Assembly: GCA_030425825.1 (NCBI GenBank)
Contig: JAUHZY010000001.1
Coordinates: 1,460,834 to 1,524,833 of the forward strand
Length of the DNA: 64,000 nt
Direction: 5' to 3'
Origin: Alphaproteobacteria bacterium
GTDB taxonomy: Bacteria; Pseudomonadota; Alphaproteobacteria; JAUHZY01
The position numbers and the translations under genes are program-made. Shown in pieces: positions 37,618-46,311 of the stretch; position 1 is the first letter of the stretch; each line of letters begins with the position of its first letter. A model generated the notes under the pieces. It saw nothing but the letters and a program-made list of their open reading frames with translations, was not told the DNA's origin and searched no databases.

Positions 37618-38130
37618 TTATTGACTTTTACACACTTTAATCTTGTCTTTGTTTTGGTCGTAATAAATAGCCAAAGACTGAATCATATCATTTGCGATCA
37701 CTTGAATGGATCTATTCCGAGCATCTTTTTCAGCGCGCAATGTTGCGTATGGAGAGGCTAAGATATTGTAACTATTAACAGATCTAGCAGAGGACTCAAA
37801 TATTTTTAGGTCTTTTTGGTTATAAAGAGAATACGTCGCGATCAATGTCAGCTTTGCTAAGGTTGCTGAGTCATCCTGTTCGATACCAAGCTCTGCCTTA
37901 TGTTCTTCTAGTGTGATATCTAAACGGTAATTTGTTTCATGAGGTTTGGTTTGAAAGCGGTGTACAAGTTCTTGTCGTAGAATCTGCTGTGTGCGTGAAT
38001 GTGGTTTGGATGGATTAATTTTATTAAAGAAGCAAAAAATATCACCCGTTTTATCAACTTTGTAGAGTGGCTGAAAACCACACGAAGATAAAATAAAAGT
38101 CAATATTATCAATACCTTAAGTTGTTTCAT
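37618..38130 (-). CDS. lptE: LPS-assembly lipoprotein LptE
   Basis: LptE plugs the LptD channel that inserts LPS in the outer membrane. The 170-residue protein has a lipoprotein signal with lipobox LSSCG (Cys about residue 17) followed by FQPLYK, the usual LptE beginning. The remainder is weakly conserved, as in the family; position between leuS and holA supports the call. It overlaps the GNAT gene by four bases. Confidence 0.85.
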   Translation of the reverse strand: MKQLKVLIILTFILSSCGFQPLYKVDKTGDIFCFFNKINPSKPHSRTQQILRQELVHRFQTKPHETNYRLDITLEEHKAELGIEQDDSATLAKLTLIATYSLYNQKDLKIFESSARSVNSYNILASPYATLRAEKDARNRSIQVIANDMIQSLAIYYDQNKDKIKVCKSQ

Positions 38131-38570
38131 CTAATCTTCTTTTTCATCATGTAATGCGGAATGCCTGCATCCATAAACTCGTCTCCAAAAGCTTCAAAGT
38201 CAAGTTTTTCATAAAATTTTAGAGCATGGCTTTGTGCGCCAAGTTGAATTTCGATGACAGAAGCGGATCTGTTTTTTACATCTTCAATCATAAATTCCAT
38301 TAATTTTTTACCAAAGCCTTTGCCTTGGCATTCGTCTAGTACGGCGACACGTTCAATTTTCGCTGTTTCTTGATCAGGATATCTTATGCGTCCTGTTGCG
38401 ACAGCTTTTTGATCATATAAACCTAAATAATGGTCACATATGTGGTCTAGCCCATCAATTTCACGGTCAAAAGCAACATCTTGCCCTATAACAAAGACTG
38501 TTTTACGAATATCAATTGCTTGGCACATGTCTGCGGCTGTTTCAATGCGTTTTGTCTTTAGGTCAGGCAT
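38127..38570 (-). CDS. GNAT family N-acetyltransferase (ElaA/YjcF-like)
   Basis: The 147-residue protein has the GNAT layout: an N-terminal IDIRKTVFVIGQDVAFDREIDGLD segment like that of ElaA/YjcF proteins (in part, VFVIGQDVAFDREIDG), ATGRIRYP on strand 3-4, and the acetyl-CoA motif RVAVLDECQGKGFGKKLMEF (in part, QGKGFGKKL). The substrate is unknown. It starts one base after leuS and overlaps lptE by four bases, so it is embedded in an operon that usually has leuS next to lptE. Confidence 0.85.
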   Translation of the reverse strand: MPDLKTKRIETAADMCQAIDIRKTVFVIGQDVAFDREIDGLDHICDHYLGLYDQKAVATGRIRYPDQETAKIERVAVLDECQGKGFGKKLMEFMIEDVKNRSASVIEIQLGAQSHALKFYEKLDFEAFGDEFMDAGIPHYMMKKKIR

Positions 38571-41114
38571 TTACACCACCACATTGACAATTTTACCAGG
38601 CACAACAATGACTTTTCGAATATCTTTTCCTGCGGTGTATTCTTGGACTTTTGGGTGTCCAAGCGCTTGTTCTTCAGCCATTTTTTTATCAACATTTGCA
38701 GGCATATCAAGCGTTGCACGAAGTTTCCCATTAATTTGCACCGCCATGGTCACAGTATCTTCTTTAACCAGTTCAGGGTCATATTCGGGCCAAGCTGTGT
38801 TGCTTAGCTCTGTTGTGTGGCCTAAGTTTTGCCAGATTTCTTCAGAGATATGTGGTGTGATCGGGTTAATCATTTGTGTGGCAACTTCCACCCCTTTGCG
38901 CAAAACCCATGCTTCATCAAGGCTTGAAGGGTCTAAAGTCTCTAGCTTATTGGTCAGTTCACGAATGCCTGCCACAGCCTTGTTAAAGTGATAACCGTCA
39001 ATATCATGGTCAACTTTTTGGATTGATTTATGGATGAAGCGGTTGGTTTCATCAGCTTTTTTACTAAATGTGCTAGGCTTTTCAGTTTTCCCATTAACTG
39101 TTAAAGCGAGGCGCCATAACCTATTTAGATAACGCCATGCGCCATCAATCCCGGAGTCATTCCAAGGTAGGTTTTTATCAGGCGGGCTATCAGAAAGCAT
39201 AAACAGACGCGCTGCATCGCCACCATAAGAGTCAATCATCTCCATGGGGTCTACGACATTCTTTTTAGATTTACTCATTTTCTCCGAGCGTCCAACTGTT
39301 ACTTTTTTCCCATCTGCTGTTTGATAAGACCCATCTTCATTTTTAATTGCGTCAGTGGGAAAAATCCACTTTCCCTCTTCATTTTTATAGGTCTCATGAC
39401 AAACCATGCCTTGGGTGAGAAGCCCTTTAAAAGGCTCATCAATGGATAGATAGCCACATTTCTTCAGAGCTTTTGTAAAAAACCTGGCATAAAGCAAGTG
39501 TAAGACAGCATGTTCAACGCCACCGATATAGCCAGCAACAGGTAGCCAGTAATCCACCTCTTCTTTTGTGAAAAGCTGCTCTTTTGGGTTTTCAGAGCAA
39601 AATTGTGCAAAATACCAAGAAGATTCAAAGAAGGTATCAAATGTGTCTGTTTCACGTGTCGCAGGCTTTTGACACGTTGGACACCCAACATGCTTCCATG
39701 TTGGGTGGTGTTCAAGCGGATTGCCAGGTTTATCAAAAGAAACATCATCTGGCAGCGTTACAGGAAGCTGATCCTCAGGAACAGGGACCAGGCCACAGCT
39801 GTCACATTTAATAAAAGGAATAGGACATCCCCAATAACGTTGTCTTGAAATGCCCCAATCACGTAGGCGATATGTTGTCTCGCCTGTACCTTTACCAAGA
39901 GACTCAAGCTTATCAATCGCTTTGTTTTTTGCTTCTTCAATACTGAGGCCGTTCAGGAACTGTGAATTAAAAATGATACCACTATCTGTATAAGCTTCTG
40001 TGGTAATTTTAATATCATCTTGGTCTTTTGGACATACCACGGGCAAAACAGGAAGGTCGTATTTGTTAGCGAAGTCCAGATCGCGTTGGTCGTGTGCGGG
40101 ACATCCAAAAACAGCGCCTGTTCCATATTCTAGCAAGACAAAATTGGCGATGTATAAAGGCAGCTCCCAGCTATCATCAAAAGGGTGGGTGACAGTCAAA
40201 CCTGTATCAAATCCTTTTTTCTCTTGTGTTTCTAGTTCTTGTTCAGATGTTCCTGATTTGTTGCACTCTTTAATAAAGTCAGCAGCCTTTGGATTGTTCT
40301 TTGCGATTTCTAAGGCAACAGGATGATTGGCTGCGATGCCTACAAAGGAAGCCCCAAACAAGGTGTCGTGGCGCGTTGTGAATACTTCAATGCTTTCATC
40401 TTGGCCTTTTATTTTAAAGTGAATATTGGCGCCTTTGGACTTGCCAATCCAGTTTCTTTGCATGAGGCGGACATTATCAGGCCATTTTTCAAGATGATCT
40501 ATTTCTGAAAGCAATTCGTCACCAAAGTCAGTGATTTTCAAAAACCATTGGGACATTTGCTTTTTCTCAACCGGCGCGCCAGAACGCCAACCCTTGCCAT
40601 CAACAACTTGCTCATTGGCTAGTACGGTGTGTTCAACAGGGTCCCAGTTTACCCAAGATTCTTTACGATACGCCAATCCTGCCTCACAAAAGTCCAAGAA
40701 CATTTTTTGCTCATGCCTATAGTAATAAGGTTCGCATGTTGCCAACTCACGTGACCAGTCATAAGAAAGCCCCATCGTTTTGAGCTGTTCCTTCATGGTT
40801 GAGATGTTTTCTCTTGTCCATTCTGCGGGATGTCTATTGTTTTCTATGGCGGCATTTTCAGCAGGCAAGCCAAATGCATCCCATCCCATTGGATGTAAGA
40901 CATTATATCCTTTTGCGCGTTTATATCTTGCTGCAACATCACCAAGTGCATAATTACGCACATGACCCATATGAATGCGGCCTGAAGGATAGGGAAACAT
41001 TTCTAAAAGAAAGTATGCGGGCTTGTCGGATTTGTGAGAAACCTTAAATGTTTCATGTGTGTCCCAGTGTTTTTGCCACTTTTTTTCAGTCGCTTTAAAG
41101 TTATAACGTTCCAT
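38571..41114 (-). CDS. leuS: Leucyl-tRNA synthetase
   Basis: LeuS charges tRNA-Leu. The 847-residue class I enzyme has the HIGH motif in FPYPSGRIHMGHVRNY (about residue 42), a CP1 editing domain with TTRHDTLFGASF-like region (here TTRHDTLFGA, about 247), Zn-type cysteines CDSCGLVP and CPTCQ, the KMSKS motif SEKMSKSKKNV (about 620) and a C-terminal anticodon region. It is the main gene of the minus-strand run toward holA and begins 21 bases after DUF3576. Confidence 0.97.
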   Translation of the reverse strand: MERYNFKATEKKWQKHWDTHETFKVSHKSDKPAYFLLEMFPYPSGRIHMGHVRNYALGDVAARYKRAKGYNVLHPMGWDAFGLPAENAAIENNRHPAEWTRENISTMKEQLKTMGLSYDWSRELATCEPYYYRHEQKMFLDFCEAGLAYRKESWVNWDPVEHTVLANEQVVDGKGWRSGAPVEKKQMSQWFLKITDFGDELLSEIDHLEKWPDNVRLMQRNWIGKSKGANIHFKIKGQDESIEVFTTRHDTLFGASFVGIAANHPVALEIAKNNPKAADFIKECNKSGTSEQELETQEKKGFDTGLTVTHPFDDSWELPLYIANFVLLEYGTGAVFGCPAHDQRDLDFANKYDLPVLPVVCPKDQDDIKITTEAYTDSGIIFNSQFLNGLSIEEAKNKAIDKLESLGKGTGETTYRLRDWGISRQRYWGCPIPFIKCDSCGLVPVPEDQLPVTLPDDVSFDKPGNPLEHHPTWKHVGCPTCQKPATRETDTFDTFFESSWYFAQFCSENPKEQLFTKEEVDYWLPVAGYIGGVEHAVLHLLYARFFTKALKKCGYLSIDEPFKGLLTQGMVCHETYKNEEGKWIFPTDAIKNEDGSYQTADGKKVTVGRSEKMSKSKKNVVDPMEMIDSYGGDAARLFMLSDSPPDKNLPWNDSGIDGAWRYLNRLWRLALTVNGKTEKPSTFSKKADETNRFIHKSIQKVDHDIDGYHFNKAVAGIRELTNKLETLDPSSLDEAWVLRKGVEVATQMINPITPHISEEIWQNLGHTTELSNTAWPEYDPELVKEDTVTMAVQINGKLRATLDMPANVDKKMAEEQALGHPKVQEYTAGKDIRKVIVVPGKIVNVVV

Positions 41115-41135
41115 TGCACCTGTCCTGTTGGTTTT

Positions 41136-41666
41136 TTAGTTTGCGGTTGCTGCTTTCAGCTTAAGCTGTCTCGCTCTTGTTAAGATAGCGTTTTCAATAT
41201 CTGTTTGAAGGGTGGCAACGCTATTGCTGCTTGTCCATAGACCGCTTGCATCTTTTTGCTCTTTAAAGGCGGATACTCTTAAAGAAGATGTTTGAAGGTC
41301 TTGGTCTAGGATATATATATTGAGTTTAAAACGTTCATTAGGTGTTTCTGGTGGTGAATACCATTCTGTTAAGACTGTGCCGCCAAAAGGGTCTGCATTT
41401 TTAACAGGCATAAAAGAAATTGTATCTAATGTCGCGCGCCATAAAAAAAGATTTACACCGATTGAAGGTGTTGCTGTTGCATCACGATCAGCCGTTGTAT
41501 CAAAAAGGGTAAGACCTCCTTCACCGAAAAGCTTACCTTTTATTTTCCTGCGTCGCAGTGGGTCAGGATATTCTGTATTGGGATCTGTTTCAATTCCTGA
41601 ACACCCTACAAATAAAAGGATTGCAGCAATTGTCAGCGTCTTTCTTAAAAGGTCAAAAATCATCAT
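41136..41666 (-). CDS. DUF3576 family lipoprotein
   Basis: The 176-residue protein has a lipoprotein signal (hydrophobic about residues 10-20, lipobox FVGCS) followed by a Pro/Arg-rich linker and the DUF3576-type core: GLTLFD, GVNLFLWRATLDTISFMPV and PFGGTVLTEWYSPPE. The family's function is unknown; in alphaproteobacteria it commonly precedes leuS, as here. It is likely an outer-membrane lipoprotein linked by position to envelope assembly. Confidence 0.85.
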   Translation of the reverse strand: MMIFDLLRKTLTIAAILLFVGCSGIETDPNTEYPDPLRRRKIKGKLFGEGGLTLFDTTADRDATATPSIGVNLFLWRATLDTISFMPVKNADPFGGTVLTEWYSPPETPNERFKLNIYILDQDLQTSSLRVSAFKEQKDASGLWTSSNSVATLQTDIENAILTRARQLKLKAATAN

Positions 41667-41907
41667 TTTATGGATCCTAAAATCAAGGTAAAACCAGGTT
41701 TGATACTATGCCAGGAATGCACACCATAAGGCAAGTTCTTCTTCAACTATTTCAGTTTTGTAAAAGAATGTGAGAAGAGTTTTGCATATTTTTCTTGCAA
41801 TACCCCTTGTGGAAGAACTAATGATAGTGTAGTTAGTTTATAGCTGTTTCACTGTAGACATCAGTGTGGAGTTAACGTCTTAACGATAATTATTCATGAG
41901 GTTTAAA

Positions 41908-43029
41908 ATGAAAAAATATTTAGCAGCATTAATCGCAGCCGGTCTGGTTGCAGGTGCAGGTGCCGCCGAAGCCGGTAAAGGTAAAGCGTCATCAGGAATT
42001 AAATTGGAACTAGGTGGTTTCATGGAGCAGTGGGTTGGTTTCACTGACAACGATGTTGTTGGTACAACTGATCTTCAAGAAGTTGATGTTCAATCAGATA
42101 CTGAAATCCATGTTCATGGTTCTGCAAAGCTACGTAACGGCATGACTGCTGGTGCAAAGATTGCTTTGGAAGGTAACACAGAGTCTGACAACGTTTCTTC
42201 TTCTTATGGTTACTTAAAAGGTAACTTCGGTAAAGTAATCGTTGGTTCACACTGGAACGTTTCATCTATGATGCAAGTTACATCAACTGATGTTGGTATT
42301 GGTATCAATCACGCTGATCACAAAGGCGACCAGTTCGCTTGGGTTAGCTCAACACCTGCATTTGGTTCAATGAGTGATTCTATGACTGCTTCTCCGTTGG
42401 TAACAACGACAGCTGGTCTAGGTCAACATAAAGCTCAAAAAGTATCTTACATGTCTTCACGTTCAAACGGTCTGATGGTTGGTGTATCTTACACGCCTGA
42501 CGCTGATTACACTGGTGACACAAACGGTCTTGTTGACTCTAACTCTAACCTAACTGATGGTCTTGCAATTGCTGCAAACTACCAAACAAAAGTTAACGGT
42601 ATGGACGTAGAGGCTTCTTTGGGCTACCAAACATTTGATGCGCCAACTGGTACATCAGACGATCCTTCAATGACAACTGCAGGTCTTAAAGTGACTAGCG
42701 GCGCTTACACAATCGGTGGTTCTTACGCTGATGTTGGTGATGGAATTGTTTCAGGTGGTATGAGCAACGAAGGTACTGGTTATGACCTAGGTGTTTCTTA
42801 CGACATGGGTGCAACAGTTCTTTCTGCGAACTACTACAAAGGTGATGCTGAAGGTACAGCAGCTGACGCTGACGAGCTTGAGCAAGAAACAATGGCTGTT
42901 TCTGCTGCTTATGAGCTTGGTACAGGTGTTGAGCTTGTTGGTACTATCGGTACTGCGGAATACACAGACGAAGCTAACGTTGAAACAGACGGTACTTTCG
43001 TTGTTGTTGGTACGCGCTTTGCATTCTAA
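41908..43029 (+). CDS. Gram-negative outer-membrane porin
   Basis: The 373-residue product has a signal peptide ending AAEAG (about residue 22) and a beta-rich, Gly-rich mature part with alternating hydrophobic residues, loops such as YLKGNFGKVIVGSHW, and a C-terminal Phe in VVGTRFAF, the outer-membrane insertion signal. It resembles trimeric porins of Rhodospirillales-type bacteria. ATG 41908 follows GAGG by six bases; an in-frame ATG at 41896 lacks such a site. Codons in this gene favour C-ending forms (AAC, TTC) more than its neighbours, as in highly expressed genes. The 241-base leader has no clear promoter boxes beyond a weak TTGTGG/TAGTTA pair. A strong terminator follows. Confidence 0.88.
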   Translation: MKKYLAALIAAGLVAGAGAAEAGKGKASSGIKLELGGFMEQWVGFTDNDVVGTTDLQEVDVQSDTEIHVHGSAKLRNGMTAGAKIALEGNTESDNVSSSYGYLKGNFGKVIVGSHWNVSSMMQVTSTDVGIGINHADHKGDQFAWVSSTPAFGSMSDSMTASPLVTTTAGLGQHKAQKVSYMSSRSNGLMVGVSYTPDADYTGDTNGLVDSNSNLTDGLAIAANYQTKVNGMDVEASLGYQTFDAPTGTSDDPSMTTAGLKVTSGAYTIGGSYADVGDGIVSGGMSNEGTGYDLGVSYDMGATVLSANYYKGDAEGTAADADELEQETMAVSAAYELGTGVELVGTIGTAEYTDEANVETDGTFVVVGTRFAF

Positions 43030-43057
43030 TTTGATTTAAATTAGAATACCAAAAGAG

Positions 43058-43090
43058 AAGGGGTAGGCGGATTGCTTACCCCTTTTTTTT
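43058..43090 (+). terminator. Rho-independent terminator of the porin gene
   Basis: AAGGGGTA at 43058-43065 pairs with TACCCCTT at 43077-43084 (two further pairs extend the stem) and an eight-T run follows at 43083-43090. It ends 13 bases before the yggS start codon. Confidence 0.92.
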
Positions 43091-43103
43091 ATGTAGGTTT
43101 TTT

Positions 43104-43748
43104 ATGTTGCAAGAAGATAGATATAAAACATTAAAAGAAGCAATACGTAGAGAAGGCACAGGTCATTGTGGGCTTGTTGCTGTAAGTAAAAACCAATCTG
43201 TTGAGAAAATCAGGCGTCTCATAGAATTAGGCCATCGAGACTTTGGTGAAAATAAGTTACAAGACGCATTAGAGAAGTGGCCTGACTTACAAAGGCAGTA
43301 TTCAGATATCTGCCTACACTTTATCGGCCCCCTTCAATCAAAAAAAACAAAAGAAGTTGTTAGAAATTTCGATGTTCTACATAGCTTGGACAGAGAAAAA
43401 CTAGCCAATAAACTGTCATCTGTTCTGGCAGAAACCCCAAAGCATGGCTTTCGTTGTTTTGTTCAGGTCAATACAGGCCAAGAAAGCCAGAAGGCTGGTG
43501 TTGCACCGTCTCTTGCAGGCGACTTTATAGAGTTCTGCACAAAAGATTTAGCGCTTCCTGTTGTGGGTTTAATGTGTATTCCACCCGCAGGAGACAACCC
43601 GCGCGTACATTTCCGACTTTTGCATGCCCTTGCAAAAGAGAAAAACTTAGAGCACCTAAGTATGGGTATGAGTAATGATTACGAAATTGCACTTGAAGAA
43701 GGTGCGACTTATCTTCGGGTAGGAACATATTTGTTTGGAGAGCGTTAA
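43104..43748 (+). CDS. YggS family PLP-homeostasis protein
   Basis: YggS proteins (PLPBP) bind pyridoxal phosphate without catalysis and balance PLP and amino-acid pools. The 214-residue product carries the PLP lysine in LVAVSKNQS (about residue 30), GENKLQDALEKW, HFIGPLQSKK (about 73), VNTGQESQKAG (about 123) and the phosphate-binding end LSMGMSNDYEIALEEGATYLRVG (quoted partly: SMGMSNDYEIA). It is coupled to the next gene by a one-base overlap and preceded immediately by the porin terminator. Confidence 0.95.
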   Translation: MLQEDRYKTLKEAIRREGTGHCGLVAVSKNQSVEKIRRLIELGHRDFGENKLQDALEKWPDLQRQYSDICLHFIGPLQSKKTKEVVRNFDVLHSLDREKLANKLSSVLAETPKHGFRCFVQVNTGQESQKAGVAPSLAGDFIEFCTKDLALPVVGLMCIPPAGDNPRVHFRLLHALAKEKNLEHLSMGMSNDYEIALEEGATYLRVGTYLFGER

Positions 43749-44299
43749 TGCTGCGTAATATTAAAACATTTTATTTAAAAGATATGGAAAAGTCTTTTGA
43801 GGCTGTTTTGTCGACGCTGTTGATGAAGAATGGCTTCAAGGCTGATATGCATAATCCTGATGTCATTCTGACCATAGAAGGGCCTGAGAGCTCTTCTTTA
43901 AGCGTTAAAGATAAAACTGGGCGTGCTAAATATCTTTCTTTACCATTTTCTATTTATGATCTACTTGCGTTAATACACAAATTTGATCATGAGGTGCGTG
44001 ATCTGACAATTGGCCCATATCTTTTTTCTTACCAAAGAAAAGAGGTCAGTGATGGTTTGCAAGTGATGAAGCTAAGAGAGAAAGAGGCCGAGATTCTTTT
44101 GGCGCTTCAAGGGCGTATAGGTCAAATATTAACAAAAGAAGAAATGCTGGAAACAATCTGGGGCTACCAAGAAAACATTGTGACCACAACTTTAGAAACG
44201 CATATTTACAGGTTACGCAAAAAATTGAAAGAAGCAGGTATACAAATTGATATTGAAGCAAAAGAAGGTGGTTATACGATTTTTTCTGGATCTCACTAG
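43748..44299 (+). CDS. PhoB/OmpR-type winged-helix protein lacking a receiver domain
   Basis: The C-terminal half (about residues 100-183) is a clear OmpR/PhoB effector domain: LREKEAEILLAL, LTKEEMLETIWGY and the recognition region TLETHIYRLRKKLKEAG, ending EGGYTIF. The N-terminal 95 residues have no phosphoacceptor Asp or conserved Lys of a receiver and match nothing I recognise, although they keep alternating hydrophobic strands. No histidine kinase is adjacent. It shares one base with yggS, which suggests joint expression. It probably acts as a DNA-binding regulator controlled by something other than phosphorylation. Confidence 0.75.
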   Translation: MLRNIKTFYLKDMEKSFEAVLSTLLMKNGFKADMHNPDVILTIEGPESSSLSVKDKTGRAKYLSLPFSIYDLLALIHKFDHEVRDLTIGPYLFSYQRKEVSDGLQVMKLREKEAEILLALQGRIGQILTKEEMLETIWGYQENIVTTTLETHIYRLRKKLKEAGIQIDIEAKEGGYTIFSGSH

Positions 44300-44346
44300 G
44301 ATCTACTGCTAGTTTTTACCCTTCAATATAATGTGGAGAATGTATT

Positions 44347-45174
44347 TTGAGTGATCACTTTTCTGTTAAGTTCTGGGGTGTAAGGGGCAGCATTGCTTGT
44401 CCAGGTGATAAAACAAAGAAATATGGTGGAAATACGTCTTGTTTAGAGGTGCGTTGTGGCGATGATGTTCTAATTTTTGATGCTGGAACAGGCATTCGAA
44501 ACCTTGGTCATGCCCTTTTAGCCGAAGGGAAATATAATATTGACTTGTTTTTCACACATTTACATTTAGACCATATTTGTGGCTTGCCATTTTTCCCACA
44601 TGCCTTCAAAAAAGAAGGTGATCTAAGGTTTTGGGCAGGGCATTTGTTGCCAGATAGGTGTTTGAAGGACTTAATTTCTACGCTGATTATTCCGCCATTT
44701 TTCCCCGTACCCGTTGAACTTTTCACTGCGAAAATCGAATATAATGATTTTGAGTACGGTCAGACATTGCAGCCTCGTGACGGTGTTGTCTTAAAGACTG
44801 TTCCTCTGAACCATCCAGATGGCGCTGTGGGATATCGCATTGAATATGGTGGGCGTTCAATTTGTTATATTACAGACACAGAGCATGTTCCTGGCAAGCC
44901 TGATGAGAAAATTCTTTCTTTTATACAAGGTGCTGATATCGTGGTGTATGATTCAACATACACAGATGAGGAGTGGCCGCTTTATAAGGGTTGGGGGCAT
45001 TCTACATGGCAAGAAGGTGTTCGATTATGTGAGCAAGCCAATGTTGGGAAGCTTGTGATTTTTCATCATGATCCCTCGCATGATGATGATTTTATGGATG
45101 AGGTTGCACGCCAAGCAGAAGAAATGCGTGAAGGGACAGTCGTCGCACGTGAAGGAATGATGTTGGAGATTTAA
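44347..45174 (+). CDS. MBL-fold metallo-hydrolase
   Basis: The 275-residue protein starts with VKFWGVRGSIACPG and GGNTSCLEV, typical of the COG1235-like phosphodiesterase branch, and has the metal motif THLHLDHICGLPFF (about residue 72), CYITDTEH (about 178) and the C-terminal HHDPSHDDDF (about 241). The substrate is unknown; relatives act on cyclic nucleotides or phosphodiesters. It starts at TTG with GGAGAA six bases upstream; no in-frame ATG is near. xseB begins directly after its stop. Confidence 0.85.
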   Translation: MSDHFSVKFWGVRGSIACPGDKTKKYGGNTSCLEVRCGDDVLIFDAGTGIRNLGHALLAEGKYNIDLFFTHLHLDHICGLPFFPHAFKKEGDLRFWAGHLLPDRCLKDLISTLIIPPFFPVPVELFTAKIEYNDFEYGQTLQPRDGVVLKTVPLNHPDGAVGYRIEYGGRSICYITDTEHVPGKPDEKILSFIQGADIVVYDSTYTDEEWPLYKGWGHSTWQEGVRLCEQANVGKLVIFHHDPSHDDDFMDEVARQAEEMREGTVVAREGMMLEI

Positions 45175-45420
45175 ATGACAGAAGATGTAAAAAAACTAAG
45201 TTTTGAAGATGCCTTGGAAGAGCTTGAGAAAATAGTTAAACAGCTAGAAGAGGGGCGTATACCACTTGATACAGCGGTAAGTGTCTATGAAAGAGGTGTG
45301 CAATTGAGAGGGCACTGTGAAGCTAAGTTAAAAGATGCTTCTTCAAGAATTGATAAGATTATAGAATCACCAGAAGGTGGTAATTTGTCTCTTATACCGC
45401 TTGATGAACAAGGGGCTTAA
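45175..45420 (+). CDS. xseB: Exodeoxyribonuclease VII small subunit
   Basis: XseB with XseA degrades single-stranded DNA. The 81-residue protein has the family core SFEDALEELEKIVKQLEEGRIPLDTAVSVYERG (recognisable parts: FEDALEELE, LEEGRIPLD, VYERG) and CEAKLKDA. It begins at the base after the hydrolase stop and ends at the base before ispA, giving the usual xseB-ispA-dxs order. Confidence 0.95.
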   Translation: MTEDVKKLSFEDALEELEKIVKQLEEGRIPLDTAVSVYERGVQLRGHCEAKLKDASSRIDKIIESPEGGNLSLIPLDEQGA

Positions 45421-46302
45421 ATGAGCGATCTTCACGCGCTTATTCAGAAATCAGCAGAAAAAACAGAGAGTATACTTGATGAGCTTCTTGATAAAGAAGC
45501 TGGTCTTTCTGCTCCTGTTTTCGAGGCTGCGCGCTATTCTTCTTTGATGGGTGGGAAAAGACTGCGCCCTTTCCTTGTGAAGCAAAGCTGTTCGCTTTTT
45601 GATGTTGAAGAAAAAACATCTTTACGCGTTGGCGCAGCGCTGGAAATGATTCATACATACTCTTTAATTCACGATGACTTACCTGCGATGGATGATAGTG
45701 ATTTGCGTCGAGGAAAGCCAAGTTGTCATAAGGCTTTTGACGAGGTAACGGCTATTTTGGCAGGTGATGGCCTACTCACATATGCTTTTGAAGTCCTCAG
45801 TGATCAAGAGACACATCAAGATCCTGCCATCAGGTGTGAGCTTGTAAGGGAACTGGCAGTTGCAGCAGGGATGCATGGCATGGTTGGTGGTCAGATGATG
45901 GATATTGCAGCAGAAGAAAAGTCACTTACATATCAAGATATTAAGGTTTTGCAGGATAAAAAAACAGGCGCTTTGTTCCGGTTTGCCCTTCTTTCTGGTG
46001 CCATTATTGCTGGAAAAGATGATCAAATAAAAAGTGCACTTGGACAATATGCCGAAGCGTTTGGGCTTATTTTCCAGATTACAGATGACCTTTTGGATGT
46101 TGAAGGCAATGCAGACCAAATGGGCAAGCCTGTTGGTCAAGATCCAGATAAAATAACTTTTGTGACGCTGTTAGGCGTTGAGGGTGCGAAGAAAGAGCTA
46201 CAAGCCTTGGAGAAGAAGGCGTTAGAAGCGATTTGTTTATTTGAAAATAAATCAGAATATTTGCGTCTTTTATTGCAGTATGTTATCTCTAGAAGAAATT
46301 AA
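45421..46302 (+). CDS. ispA: Farnesyl/geranyl diphosphate synthase
   Basis: IspA builds C15 isoprenoid diphosphate from DMAPP and IPP. The 293-residue protein has GGKRLRPFLV (about 40), the first Asp-rich motif HDDLPAMDDSDLRRG (about 84) and the second DDLLDVEG (about 222), with DKKTGALF between. The ribosome binding site AAGGGG sits in the end of xseB. It lies between xseB and dxs, linking isoprenoid chain building with precursor supply. Confidence 0.95.
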   Translation: MSDLHALIQKSAEKTESILDELLDKEAGLSAPVFEAARYSSLMGGKRLRPFLVKQSCSLFDVEEKTSLRVGAALEMIHTYSLIHDDLPAMDDSDLRRGKPSCHKAFDEVTAILAGDGLLTYAFEVLSDQETHQDPAIRCELVRELAVAAGMHGMVGGQMMDIAAEEKSLTYQDIKVLQDKKTGALFRFALLSGAIIAGKDDQIKSALGQYAEAFGLIFQITDDLLDVEGNADQMGKPVGQDPDKITFVTLLGVEGAKKELQALEKKALEAICLFENKSEYLRLLLQYVISRRN

Positions 46303-46311
46303 TAAGTAAAA

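Noticed and set aside
39648-39663. Third parS site inside leuS
   Set aside because: Only one half of the palindrome is intact (13 of 16 bases), so ParB binding is doubtful; the same holds for 52131-52146.
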